Shown piece by piece: positions 35,291 to 45,258 of a stretch of DNA of 64,000 bases; the first letter of the stretch is position 1, and every line of letters starts with the position of its first letter. The notes under the pieces were generated by a model. It was not told the DNA's origin. It saw nothing but the letters and a program-made list of their open reading frames with translations, and did not search any database. The position numbers and the translations under genes are program-made. Source of the stretch: Ostrinia nubilalis (lineage: Eukaryota; Arthropoda; Insecta; Lepidoptera; Crambidae); the NCBI RefSeq assembly GCF_963855985.1, contig NC_087106.1:7113001-7177000 (forward strand), read 5' to 3'.

Positions 35291-35414
35291 GGTTTTTCTA
35301 GCACATCACTAGAGTATGTTGCTTGCGATGTTTTCCCTGAAAATTTTCGCCAAGTTACCGTCGACTTCGGACACTTACCCTTAATTTATAATTTTAACAG
35401 AATTACACCCATTC

Positions 35415-35993
35415 AATCTCTGATTAACAATGCCCAAAGTCATTCGGACACAAACCGGTTGTCCAAGACAATGTCCCCGTGTTAATTAATAAATACTGAG
35501 CCCACAATGACACCGCGTCCGTTTGTGTCTGACTTATGGCCGACAAAGTCAATTGTCTGAGTTAAATCTGGTTTCCAATAAGACAACAGCGGTTAAACCA
35601 GTGGTGTAGTAGAAGCTAGGCGATACGTATGCGTTTATAGGAATGAGGGGTTCTTTAATTACGCACTTCCAAGTGATAGATGCTTACTCGACAGTGGCGC
35701 AAAACTGGTGATTACAAATGCGATAATTCTTCTATCGCTTCACCACTCGCTAGTTGGCATCACTGTCTTTAACCACAAGCAAATCCACCAAAAACCCCGA
35801 CTAATTCTGGCTAACAATGTCAAAAGTCACTCAGATACAAACCGGGTGTCCCGTGTTAATTAATTAATACTTACTGAGCATCTGTTTGTGTCTGACTTAT
35901 GGCCGACAAAGTCAATTGTCTGAGTTAAATCTGGTTTCCAATAAGACAAGAGCGGTTAAACCAGTGCACAGTGGTGTAGTGGAAGCGAGGCGT
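35415..35993 (+). repeat. Pair of ~200-bp direct repeats
   Basis: Copy 1 (about 35415-35624) and copy 2 (about 35800-35993) both run from TAACAATGYCAAAGTCA through GACACAAACCGG or GATACAAACCGG. They then share a near-identical 70-base core (TGTTTGTGTCTGACTTATGG, CCGACAAAGTCAATTGTCTG, AGTTAAATCTGGTTTCCAAT) to AGCGGTTAAACCAGTG and GGTGTAGT. Copy 2 lacks about a dozen bases near the start and has 6 extra (CACAGT) near the end. No coding content. Confidence 0.85.
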
Positions 35994-36104
35994 TTGTGGA
36001 GAACAAGGGCAGGTTCACGGCTTTGTAGACACGAGTGAAATGGCATCTTCTGGCAATAGTCGCATTTGCACCTTTTGAAAGACAATGTAAATTAGATAGT
36101 CTAA

Positions 36105-36210
36105 GGCTGAGTTGCACCAATTTATTTTAACCGTAACTATAACAATAACCGGTGTTTTTGTATGGAATTTGACGTTTGTTAAAGGTAAAATAAGATGGTG
36201 CAACTCAGCC
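36105..36210. mobile_element. Tourist-like MITE (GGCTGRGTTGCACCA family)
   Basis: The left end GGCTGAGTTGCACCAATTTA and the reversed right end GGCTGAGTTGCACCATCTTA lie inside exact TAA copies (36102-36104, 36211-36213). The 106-bp element is non-coding and palindromic. Same family as 24011-24126. Confidence 0.85.
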
Positions 36211-36242
36211 TAACACATGGTATCAATCTTATAAGAAAGTAG

Positions 36243-36600
36243 TTCGTTCGTTTGTTCGCATCAGCCGAAAGACGTTCACTGCTGGACAAAGGCCTCCCCC
36301 AAGGATTTTTACAAAGACCGATCCTGTGCCGCTCGCATCCAGGCACCTCCCGCGACCTTCACCAGATCGTCGGTCCACCTAGTGAGAGTCCTGCCCACGC
36401 TACGTCTTCTGGCTCGTGGTCGCCACTCAAGTGCTTTCCTGCCCCAGCGGCCATCAGCTCTACGAGCTATGTGCGCCCACTGCCACTTGATTTTAGCAAT
36501 TCTGCGGGCTATGTCAGTCACTCTGGTTCTCCTACGTATCTCCTCATTTCCGATTCGATCACGTAGGGAAACTCCGAGCATAGCACGCTCCATCGTAGGT
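36243..36600 (-). mobile_element. RTE-like LINE 3' end (GAAC-tail group), ~355 bp
   Basis: The minus strand encodes MLGVSLRDRIGNEEIRRRTR, then VTDIARRIAKIKWQWAHIAR, GRWGRKALEWRPRARR, TRWTDDLVKVAGGAWMRAAQ and DRSL. This is the C-terminal region of a lepidopteran RTE endonuclease-reverse transcriptase. The frame then shifts, and the GAAC-type tail lies at 36243-36252. Small losses (for example the missing G of WAGHIA) show decay. It lies 250 bp from the copia insertion. Confidence 0.82.
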
Positions 36601-36851
36601 ATTGCTTAGCATATTATATCTTACAGTGTCCCCAACCCCAAAACTTAGGATAAAGGAAAGCTTAGTTCAAGGTAAGACGTCCGCCTTTATTCAATTAAAC
36701 AGGCGTTACATTGTTGTTTGTTGTTTTTCTTGACCGTAAACTGTCAGCTGTCACTTTTCAAAGCACTTTATGCGACTGTCACTTAGCGGGGAAGCTGAAA
36801 TGCTTCTATGCTTAATATAGTATTGTTTGACATGTTATAGGGATCATATTT

Positions 36852-37070
36852 TATTGTTGTTATGGGGTTTAATTAATAAAGCGCCATGATTATTTATTTC
36901 AACTTGCTTGTTTATTGCAATCTTACACATGCAAAATATAAATTACAACGGAGCACATCAAAACAAACTTTTCAGTCGGCCATTTTTCCACAGAGAGTGA
37001 CCATAGACTTTGAGCTAGCTTTTTAAACTCTAAACCATAAATAAATGTTTAGTGTTGTCATTACTCAACA
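36852..37070 (-). repeat. 3' LTR of the copia element
   Basis: Identical partner of the LTR at 41265-41483. On the minus strand it follows the pol stop codon and a GAGGAAGAG purine tract directly. Confidence 0.93.
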
Positions 37071-37079
37071 CTCTTCCTC
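37071..37079 (-). promoter_or_regulatory. Polypurine tract
   Basis: The minus strand reads GAGGAAGAG immediately before the 3' LTR and overlaps the last bases of the pol stop codon. It is the expected primer for second-strand synthesis. Confidence 0.75.
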
Positions 37080-39189
37080 AACATAAACATTTATTTACAT
37101 ATTCATACAGTCCCAAACCTTCAATTAAACTATAGAATACATTTTTACTTAAAGGCTTAGTTAAGATATCAGCTAACTGATTTTTAGAATTAACATAAAC
37201 AATATTTATCAAATTTTCTTCAACCTTTTGTTTAACAAAATTAAATTTTACATCAATATGCTTTAATCGCTTTATATCACAACCTTTCAACGATTTAATT
37301 GTACTCTGGTTGTCTTCAAAAATAGTTACAGTTGGAACATCTACATTTAGGTCATTTAGTAATTTAATCATGAAACAAGCTTCCATTACAGATTCACACA
37401 AACTAACATACTCAGCTTCAGTTGTACTAAGTGCAACACTACTTTGCTTTTTAGATTTCCATACAACAGTATTGTTATAAACTTTAAATAAATATCCAGA
37501 TGTTGACTTTCGATCATTATCTCTAGCAAAATCAGCATCTGCATATCCAACAAGTGGTTCACTTAAGTCATTTTTAGTATAAAGTAATACAAAGTTAATT
37601 GTCTTTTTAACATATCTCAATAATCTCTTTAAAGCACGCCAAAGTTCGGCATTAGGTTTTGATTGAAATCTACTTAAATAATAGACAGATGTAGCTAAAT
37701 CTGGTCTTGATCCTACAGTTGCATACATGAGAGAACCTATGAGAGATCTACATTGTTTTTCATAAGACAAGTCAATTTCCAAGTTTTCATCAAATTTAAA
37801 GTTATGATCCATAGGTGTGTTACAGCCTTTACAATCTGACATATTAAACAGTTTTAAAATTCTTTTAAGATACTTTGACTGATCAATAAAAATTCCTTCA
37901 GAACTCTTTCTTATAGAAATACCCAAGTAAGTTAAATTATTATCCCCTAAATCTTTCATTTTAAATTGAGCTTTCAAAAAGTCTTTTACTGAATTGATAT
38001 CTTTAATATTTTGTCCAAGAATTAATAGATCGTCTACGTATAAAAGTAAGTATGTTTCCCCTTTAATATATAAACAATAGTCATTATCCGAGCGTTTAAA
38101 ACCATAAGAAGTAATAGTCTCATTGAATTTTTCATACCAATATTTAGGTGATTTCTTCAGTCCATATAACGATCTCTTGAGTTTGAGTACACAATTTTCT
38201 TTAACATTCATTCCTTTTGGTGGTTTTAGGTATACATCTTCGTCAATCCTCCCATACAAAAAGGCTCCTTTCACGTCCATTTGGTGTATAGTATAATCCC
38301 TCTTAGCAGCTACTGATAACAATGTCCTTAACGTTTGTAGTTTCAATACCGGTGAATAGATGTCTTCAAATTTCTCTTCCTGTTGGAAACCTCTAATGAC
38401 TAATCTAGCTTTACATAATTTACCTCTTTCTGTCTCTTTCTTTGTAAATACCCATTTTCCATCTAATATCTTCTTATCTTTCGGTTCTGGTACGATTTCA
38501 AATGTCTCCGTTTCTTCTAAAACTTTAAGTTCCTCTTTTACAGCTTTTAACCAATCATTTTTGTCCTCTCTCTCTTCAATGTCCTCATATCTTACCGGTG
38601 TATCTTCATGTTGACTGCTTAATAATGCAAATAGAGCTTCATCACTTTCTTCGTCAAAATCCGCAACATAGTCCTTCTGCCATAATGGTTTCTGTCTTTT
38701 CCTTTTTTGTCTTTCTTGTTCTTCCTTTTCCAGTTCTTCACTTTCTTGCTCATTTTCATTGTTTTCAGAAGTTTGGTTCTTTTCTTCTTCATTCTCTATA
38801 CTAGTTTCTCCTCCTGTTCTGTCTGGTTTCTGTTCTTCATTTTCACACTCTGTATAGTCAGGGATAAAAATTGTCTTTTCCGGTTTCTTTAGGTTTTCAT
38901 CAAATATCACATTTCTTGCCGTCACTGCCATGTTATTTTCTTCATCAAATAATTTGTATCCTCCTACATTATATCCAATCATTATCATTTTCTTGCCTTT
39001 GTCATCCAATTTCTTCCTCAATTCTTTAGGAACGTGATTGTAAGCAATGGATCCAAATACTCTCAAATTCGAAACATCAGGTTTTCTTCCTTCCCATAAT
39101 TCACTAGGTGTAGTATCTCTTCCTGCAACTGGACTCCTGTTTGTAACGTACGTAGAATATAATACTGCTTCTCCCCAAAATTCTTTTTT
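37078..39189 (-). CDS. Copia integrase C-terminus, reverse transcriptase and RNase H (3' part of broken polyprotein)
   Basis: This frame is open from the homopolymer break at about 39189 to TGA at 37078-37080. It has no ATG of its own near the front; the codon at 39066 is TTG. Counting from 39066, a charged Glu/Asn-rich linker (70-170) joins integrase to reverse transcriptase. RT shows KWVFTKK, ARLVIRGFQQ, QMDVKGAF (D264), SLYGLKKSP and YVDD (343-346). RNase H follows with GYADADFA (D510), LSTTEAEY (E550), FEDNQS (D585), HID and LADILTKPL. All catalytic residues look present. It would be translated only as part of the polyprotein, so the upstream frameshift silences it as the sequence stands. 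Confidence 0.93.
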   Translation of the reverse strand, partial: KKEFWGEAVLYSTYVTNRSPVAGRDTTPSELWEGRKPDVSNLRVFGSIAYNHVPKELRKKLDDKGKKMIMIGYNVGGYKLFDEENNMAVTARNVIFDENLKKPEKTIFIPDYTECENEEQKPDRTGGETSIENEEEKNQTSENNENEQESEELEKEEQERQKRKRQKPLWQKDYVADFDEESDEALFALLSSQHEDTPVRYEDIEEREDKNDWLKAVKEELKVLEETETFEIVPEPKDKKILDGKWVFTKKETERGKLCKARLVIRGFQQEEKFEDIYSPVLKLQTLRTLLSVAAKRDYTIHQMDVKGAFLYGRIDEDVYLKPPKGMNVKENCVLKLKRSLYGLKKSPKYWYEKFNETITSYGFKRSDNDYCLYIKGETYLLLYVDDLLILGQNIKDINSVKDFLKAQFKMKDLGDNNLTYLGISIRKSSEGIFIDQSKYLKRILKLFNMSDCKGCNTPMDHNFKFDENLEIDLSYEKQCRSLIGSLMYATVGSRPDLATSVYYLSRFQSKPNAELWRALKRLLRYVKKTINFVLLYTKNDLSEPLVGYADADFARDNDRKSTSGYLFKVYNNTVVWKSKKQSSVALSTTEAEYVSLCESVMEACFMIKLLNDLNVDVPTVTIFEDNQSTIKSLKGCDIKRLKHIDVKFNFVKQKVEENLINIVYVNSKNQLADILTKPLSKNVFYSLIEGLGLYEYVNKCLC

Positions 39190-41146
39190 TCATTCCTGCA
39201 TCTATCAATATTGTTCTCGCTTTATCCATGAGGGTTCTGTTCATTCTCTCCGCCACACCATTCATCTCCGGATTATAAGGTACTGTATGCTGCATGACTA
39301 TTCCATTTCTGTTACAAAAATCCCTAAACTCATTAGACAAGTATTCGCGCCCATTATCCATTCTCAATTTTAAAATGTTACTATTAAAATGTTTAGTTAC
39401 CATGTTATAATAATATAAAAACTTTTTGAAAACTTCAGATTTATGTTTTATCAAAAATACCATAGTGAAATGTGTAAAGTCATCAATAAAAGTGACAAAA
39501 TAATTTTTGTCATCCCAAGTGGTTGGTGAAATTGGACCACATACATCAGTATGAACTAACTCTAAAGGTTTCTTGGCTCTATAGCCTTTATGATTGAATG
39601 GCTGTCTAGTACTTTTACCCAATAAACAAGATTCACATAAATCACTCTGTGTCGTTTTATTTTTTAAGTCCGATAAACCTTTTACCATGCAATTTTTCGC
39701 CAATAAATTTAAATTACTTGAACCCAAATGACCAAAACGTCGGTGCCACAATTCATAAAGATTTACATCAGGTTTATTAATTAAATAACAAGATTTTACT
39801 GAAGTTACTAAAACATTCACTGTGTACAAAGTTCCAGAATTATTACCAATCATTAGTATGTAATCTTTTTCAAAAACTCTTACTTTACCTTGAGAAAAAC
39901 TGACAGTCAAACCAGCATTTTCCATTTTTGATACAGACAATAAATTTTTTCTTAAGTCAGGGACATAGTAAACATTTTTAATTATGCATTTATATTGCCT
40001 GTTGCCTACCTTACTAATTACCTCTATGTTGCCAATTCCTATTGCTTGTAAATTAATACCATTTTTGGCAGCAGCAATGAGACGTGGTTTTGTTAATTGT
40101 ATATAGTCCACAAAATGTTCTCTTGTGTTAACTAAATGATCTGAACACCCTGAGTCCACACAAAATTGTAGTTCGCAATACTTTTCTGCACACTTATATT
40201 TTTGCACACTTTCTTCACACTGATTATTTTCACTCACAAATGCACTAGGATTATTTTCCGTATAATTACTCTCCTCTCTCCGTTCTTGACTCTGGTAGTT
40301 TCTCCCTCGGCCATGGCTCCATCCTTGTCCTCGTCCTGTATTGTTGTATCCTTGTCCTCGTCCTGTATTGTATCCTTGTCCAGTATAGTATCCTCGTCCT
40401 GTATTGTAGAATCCTCTTCCTGAATTGTTATTTCCTCCTCTATATGTTTGTCCCGATCCAGTAGTATAATTTCGCCCTGTAGAATAATTGTTTCCTTGTC
40501 CTCGACCTCTGCACTGGTATTTCTTATGGCCTGGCTTCCCACAGTTGTAACAATTGAAGGCACTCGAGCTCGTCTCTTTGTTGTTTTCATTAAACTTTTT
40601 CTTCTTTTCTTCCTCTGCGAGAAGTCTTTCCATGACTGTGCTCAGTTTCAGGTCTCCCATTGTCTCTAATGCGGTGACTACGCCCTCGTAGCTTTTTGGC
40701 ATAGATAAAAGTATGTAGTTAATTTTTTCCTCGTCTGACAAAACTGATTCTGCCTCCTCCAACTGAGTGCAGATTTCTTGAATTTTGGTAAAATGTTCTT
40801 TCAGTGGTTTGCTCTCTAGATACTTTATTTCGTTCAGCTGTCTTCTCAAAAACAATTTTCCTCTTGTACTTTTTTCTTTGAAGTTTTCCTCTAAGTTTTT
40901 GTACATTTTAAATGCACTTTCTTGGCGTACATATTGAAGATGACTATCAGCCACTGCGCTAATTATTAGAGCCTGTGCCCTTGCTTCGAGGCTCTTATTT
41001 TCGGCTTTCTTGGAGAAATTTTCGTCAATCACAGCGCCCAGGCAATTTGCCTCATTTAGCATACTTTTCATTCTAAAAGCCCAATTCGAAAATCCTTCCC
41101 CATTGAATTGTGCAATGTTATATCTGTTGTCTTTCGAACACGACAT
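39104..41146 (-). CDS. Copia Gag-protease-integrase (5' part of broken polyprotein)
   Basis: The frame is open from 41245 but its first codon there is TTG. The best true start is ATG at 41146 (MSCSKDNRYNIAQFNGEGF; another ATG at 41185), giving 680 codons. Counting from 41245, Gag holds a UBN2-type domain (about 40-215), a zinc knuckle CYNCGKPGHKKYQC (232-245) and an unusual Gly/Arg/Tyr/Asn-rich repeat region (246-316). The protease motif FCVDSG has Asp364. Integrase has the HHCC finger (H501, H506, C537, C540) and a catalytic D567, D630, E666 triad with 35 residues between the last two. After GMKK (residue 687) the frame is wrong because of an A7 run, and it stops 26 codons later inside the integrase C-terminal region. 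Confidence 0.93.
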   Translation of the reverse strand: MSCSKDNRYNIAQFNGEGFSNWAFRMKSMLNEANCLGAVIDENFSKKAENKSLEARAQALIISAVADSHLQYVRQESAFKMYKNLEENFKEKSTRGKLFLRRQLNEIKYLESKPLKEHFTKIQEICTQLEEAESVLSDEEKINYILLSMPKSYEGVVTALETMGDLKLSTVMERLLAEEEKKKKFNENNKETSSSAFNCYNCGKPGHKKYQCRGRGQGNNYSTGRNYTTGSGQTYRGGNNNSGRGFYNTGRGYYTGQGYNTGRGQGYNNTGRGQGWSHGRGRNYQSQERREESNYTENNPSAFVSENNQCEESVQKYKCAEKYCELQFCVDSGCSDHLVNTREHFVDYIQLTKPRLIAAAKNGINLQAIGIGNIEVISKVGNRQYKCIIKNVYYVPDLRKNLLSVSKMENAGLTVSFSQGKVRVFEKDYILMIGNNSGTLYTVNVLVTSVKSCYLINKPDVNLYELWHRRFGHLGSSNLNLLAKNCMVKGLSDLKNKTTQSDLCESCLLGKSTRQPFNHKGYRAKKPLELVHTDVCGPISPTTWDDKNYFVTFIDDFTHFTMVFLIKHKSEVFKKFLYYYNMVTKHFNSNILKLRMDNGREYLSNEFRDFCNRNGIVMQHTVPYNPEMNGVAERMNRTLMDKARTILIDAGMKKRILGRSSIIFYVRYKQESSCRKRYYT

Positions 41147-41250
41147 GATGACGATGATATTCGTAGATGTAATTTTCGGTACCATAAACCTTTCCAACAA
41201 TGTCCTCCACTCGTGGATGCGATTGAACTTAATTTCTTGTGACAAATTCT

Positions 41251-41264
41251 TCTGGGCCCATAAC
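41251..41264 (-). promoter_or_regulatory. Primer binding site (initiator tRNA-Met half-molecule type)
   Basis: The minus strand right after the LTR reads GTTATGGGCCCAGA. This closely resembles the site in Drosophila copia, which pairs with the middle of initiator tRNA-Met rather than with its 3' end, so a cleaved tRNA half primes reverse transcription. The likeness is from memory of copia. Confidence 0.75.
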
Positions 41265-41483
41265 TATTGTTGTTATGGGGTTTAATTAATAAAGCGCCAT
41301 GATTATTTATTTCAACTTGCTTGTTTATTGCAATCTTACACATGCAAAATATAAATTACAACGGAGCACATCAAAACAAACTTTTCAGTCGGCCATTTTT
41401 CCACAGAGAGTGACCATAGACTTTGAGCTAGCTTTTTAAACTCTAAACCATAAATAAATGTTTAGTGTTGTCATTACTCAACA
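41265..41483 (-). repeat. 5' LTR of the copia element
   Basis: Read on the minus strand it begins TGTTGAGTAATGACAACAC and ends CCATAACAACAATA. It contains a TATA-like AATTTATATTTTGC and AATAAA signals (GCAATAAACAAGC, GAAATAAATAATC), so it can act as promoter and polyadenylation region. It appears base-for-base identical to the other LTR. Confidence 0.93.
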
Positions 41484-42695
41484 TATTTTATTGATGCGAG
41501 GCGTGTTATGTTAATTAGGTCTATTTATGATCGAAATTATGATTTTCGTTATAATGTGTGTTTTTATGGCAGTATAGTAAATTACAATGAGCGGCAATAG
41601 CCTAATAGATAGTGTACTGTCGATGTCGGTGTAAGATCCGAGAAACGCCGGGTTTTCACTGTACAGTAGTGGACTTAATGCCGAGTGGCATTCTCTTCCA
41701 GTCAACCACAGGTCAAGTTTTAATCCCGCCGCACCTCTGGTCTATTGCGGTATTCGTAATATAAGATTTTAGCTTACCACGTTAACAGGACTTACTACTA
41801 TACATATATTATGTATAGTATTCTTAAGAAAATATTATGTAGGTAAATCGGTCTACGTCGAAATTCTTGGGGGAGGCCTTTGTCCAGCAGTGGACGTCTT
41901 TCGGCTGAAACGAACGAACGAAACATAAGAAAATAATAATATCTTAATGTTAATTACACATTGCTCCCATAGCCTCAAACCAAAACGTCAGTGTTTGTAC
42001 CTATTCATGCAAAAAATAATCATTTTCCTAAGTTGCAATTTCATATAATGCCTTATTAAAACATGCTTATAGTCAGCCAATTATCTTATTTAAATAATAA
42101 CCCTCCCACAAACTATCAAGCCAACCAGATCCTATTTCCTACCAGCCGACTGTGGCCAAAACACGCGTCATTAGACGAGATGGGTTTAATTAATGATGCT
42201 TAATGGCCAATAAATTATCATAATTCGCCTTGCTGCCCTCCCCGGATCGCTGCAGTGTCAATATTAGATTGGAGAAAAACGCTAAAATGATATATGAGGA
42301 GGATCGCTTACATTTTTTCTTTCAAACTACCTCTTTATGAAGTCTTAAAAAATATTTTTTTTTTAAATTTGAGTGAATTTGAATGAGTGAAAATTTTATT
42401 TTTCATTTTTACACTCTTTCATATCGTAATCCAAAAACTATCCAGTATCATAAACATCCCAATTGCAAAGCTAAAGAGCGCTATTTTGAGGTCATCGGTC
42501 TTCATTTTCCGAAAACGTGGTCATTATTCGAAAATGATGACTATTTTCTTGAACTTTACTTAGCTCCTTTATTTCAATTCAAAAGCTCACTATAAAAAAT
42601 ACTCTACACGTTATATTAAAAAGAAAATTGACTGTATCACATTCTGGAAAAACGTCACCAACGTAAATACCTATTATAAAAGTATACAACACTTA
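41484..42695. other. Non-coding stretch with one short RTE tail
   Basis: Apart from the RTE tail at 41849-41921, no gene or repeat was recognised. The minus-strand frame 41511-41705 is incidental. Confidence 0.5.
41849..41921 (+). mobile_element. RTE-like LINE 3' tail (GAAC group), very short
   Basis: CGGTCTACGTCGAAATTCTT, GGGGGAGGCCTTTGTCCAGC and AGTGGACGTCTTTCGGCTGA end in AACGAACGAACGAAA. Only the last ~20 codons and the tail inserted or survived. Confidence 0.8.
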
Positions 42696-42847
42696 CGCCC
42701 GTATTCACAACGATGCTTGCTTAAAAGTGACGCAGCAAATCAAACTCACAGCGTTGAATAGAGCTCTGTGATTGGTCCGTGTGTCACCCTATGAGTCCAC
42801 GCGCACTGTAACGTAGTAACGTTTAGTAACGTTTGTGAATACGGGCG
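42696..42847. mobile_element. PIF/Harbinger-like MITE (CGCCCGTATTCAC family)
   Basis: Ends CGCCCGTATTCACAACGATG and reversed CGCCCGTATTCACAAACGTT; TTA lies on the left and TAA on the right. It is 152 bp, matching 15006-15156 along its length in the same orientation. Confidence 0.8.
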
Positions 42848-44367
42848 TAAATCTCACACATACTCGTAAGTATTCATACTATTTCAATTTAATATGTCCT
42901 ATCAACATTTTCCTAACCATTTTTCTATAATTATACGTGTAATAAAACGACACTGACCGTACCTATCGTATTCTGGAAAAACGTCACCAACGTAAATATT
43001 AAGTATACAACTCTTAGCTACAGTTTTTCTTTAAAGATGTTTACACACTGCGACTGGGTATTTATACGTATAATGTGCGCATTCCTTTATGAATCAACAC
43101 AAAGTGTCTCTTAATTTTGCCTCTCCAACAGCGAGCTTCACAAAGTTCTATCTGTTTTGTAGAGACAGCAAAAAAGTCCGTAAATTAATCATTTATTTGA
43201 TTAGTTTTTGTAAAATTTTCATTGCTTTATAACGTTGTTTATGTAAAAGCTTTAAACGTCAGTAAAGATTCTAATTGGGAAAAATAATGATGGTAAATGT
43301 ATTTTTTTCAAATTTTGATGTCTTTTAAACTGCTGTGTACACGTAGAGATAAATCTGAATTGAAAAAAGACAAGTTACTTGGTCACATAAAGCTTGGAGG
43401 AGTTAATTATAAAATTAATGTCATATCACATACCTGTGTATGTCAGTAGGGATTACACGGACACACTGCAAACTTATTATTTTATAACTTAATCATACTT
43501 ATTTCCAGTTAGGTGCCGACGTTTAATTCCATATCCGAAAAAAAATACTTCTGTTTATGAGCCAGCTTAAAAAATTAAAGAAAAAAACATTTTTTTTTAC
43601 TTTTACATTGTTTTGCTATCGCTACCGCAGTGGGGTGGCACACAAAGACCCAACTGCTCTTTTCCTCCGTCTTCTTCCATTTTTTACTTTTTGGCTCCAT
43701 CTCCCCCCGCCCTCCTCGCAATGGAATCACTTGTAATCACTCGTGCGTTTTGTTTCGCTTTCTTGTGACCGTTTATTCACATGTAGCGTTACGCAAGGCT
43801 TGTCTCTTTATTGAAATATCAAATTAAAAAGGCTTCTATTAAAATAGTAAATATTTAAGAACTTTGCAAAAAAGCCCTTTATTACAAATCAACACGACTT
43901 ACGAAATCAATCTTGCAATATAAGGCTTGAATTCTAAAACGATGCTAAGCCAGTGATGGTAAAATATATTATTATGTTTGTGTTTCTTTCACGTATTATG
44001 CCGTATTTTTTTTTCTACATTTAAAAAAAATAAAATTAATTTGATTTGAATTGAAATTAGATACAAACTCAAAATAAGATTTAGGTTTGCGATTGCTTAA
44101 GTCATTGTTTTAGGTAATTTAATCTCAGGCTTCCATAATATTTTTAATGAACATTGTTTAAAATACAGTCCTTTACTTCACATTTAACAGATTAATGTAA
44201 TTAAACAAACAATAATTCATCATGATTGTTTTAAAGTAGAATTAGTTTCAGTCGTCGACAGCTGTATTTACATAAATTACTATTAGTATTAATATTAGTA
44301 TTACGGCACATATTTTGTAATTGTAAAGTGTTTACTTAATAAAAGTATTTTCATTTTTTTCACAAAA
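42848..44367. other. Non-coding stretch, nothing recognised
   Basis: AT-rich with poly-A/T runs. The frames 42383-42595 and 43630-43827 have no family character. Confidence 0.5.
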
Positions 44368-44502
44368 AAACTCATTTATTTTTTCAGATGGGTTTTTAAA
44401 AAGCACTTTTACACGTCCCAGTATTAACCCTACCACTGCTTCGGGACGATAAATGGGCCAGTGCTGAGAAGAAGCAGCGCAAGAAACTCAGTCACTGCAT
44501 TT
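44368..44502 (-). mobile_element. Lepidopteran retroelement 3' repeat (GACTGAGTTTCTTGCGCTGC family)
   Basis: Minus strand: GACTGAGTTTCTTGCGCTGC, TTCTTCTCAGCACTGGCCCA, CCCGAAGCAGTGGTAGGGTT, AATACTGGGACGTGTAAAAG, then CCATCTGAAAAAATAAATGA as tail. It is closer to the family consensus I remember than the copy at 33019. Confidence 0.68.
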
Positions 44503-45258
44503 AATTGTCTCAGAGTCCAACTTACTTTCACTCATTGACCGTACCTTTCCAATCGAGCCCAGCCTCCCCTAATGATCTCGTATTAATACTCATAGACAAC
44601 CCTCATTGACTCCCCTGCCTCCTCCGAGGGTGCAATTATCCTCCCTAAGACGGCATCTTTGCTTATGAGCAAAATTTGGGTATCAAATAAATTCCAATTT
44701 GGAGATGGACTGACCAGCCCTTTGGAATGCGGAGGTTTTAATCCTCTTTAGATATAAGTACCTACATAATGTGTAGATATCATTGTATGCCCATACAGGG
44801 TGGAATCGATAAGTGATCTTACTCGATTATTTGTACTATACAAGATATAATTAGAGAGCTTTTCTTAATACTTACCTAAGGCTGACTGCTTTGACAAAGT
44901 CAGCAGACAAGTGCATGCAGTTAAATATATCGACCGCGCGCGGTAGCTGCGATGCAGTCCGTGTGATGTCAGCCTAATGCAGGCTTAGTGCACAAACTAA
45001 TTAATACTACCTTGGGTCCCCAATGGTTAACTAATATTATAGGTAAAGTTCTTAACTTAGTCACTGCCCGAGGTATGGTAGCGGCACGGGAGGGTGGTTT
45101 TAAGACGTCAAACGTCAGCGAGACTTCAATGTGCTTCAGATTTGTATTGTCTATGACGTCATAATTGTCAATGCCACCCCTCCGCAAGACCTAGTCCAGA
45201 ATCTGAACTTGAAATTGAATTAAGTCTCCAGTGCGTTTCATAGTAACGGCGCTATCGT
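44503..45258. other. Non-coding stretch, nothing recognised
   Basis: Mixed-composition DNA with a GC-rich patch around 44930-45190 (CGACCGCGCGCGGTAGC hairpin at about 44931-44947). The minus-strand frame 44969-45187 is not recognisable. Confidence 0.45.

Larger units (their letters stand above)
36852..41483 (-). mobile_element. Copia (Ty1/copia) LTR retrotransposon, nearly full length
   Basis: The 4632-bp element lies on the minus strand, with 219-bp LTRs at both ends and TATTT duplicated outside (36847-36851, 41484-41488). The inner order is primer site, Gag, protease, integrase, reverse transcriptase, RNase H and purine tract; integrase before reverse transcriptase defines the copia lineage. 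Taking only TG...CA ends would make the LTRs 216 bp with an 8-bp repeat outside; five bases is the usual copia duplication. One homopolymer indel (39184-39190) breaks the single long ORF. The two LTRs read as identical, so the insertion is recent. Confidence 0.95.

Noticed and set aside
39104..39190. Programmed ribosomal frameshift joining the copia frames
   Set aside because: The break lies within the integrase, not at a Gag-Pol junction, and copia elements use a single ORF. A one-base indel in A7 is the simpler explanation.
40202..40669. Ser-rich and Asp/Glu-rich ORFs on both strands inside the copia Gag region
   Set aside because: They are shadows of the Gag Gly/Arg repeat tract in other frames.
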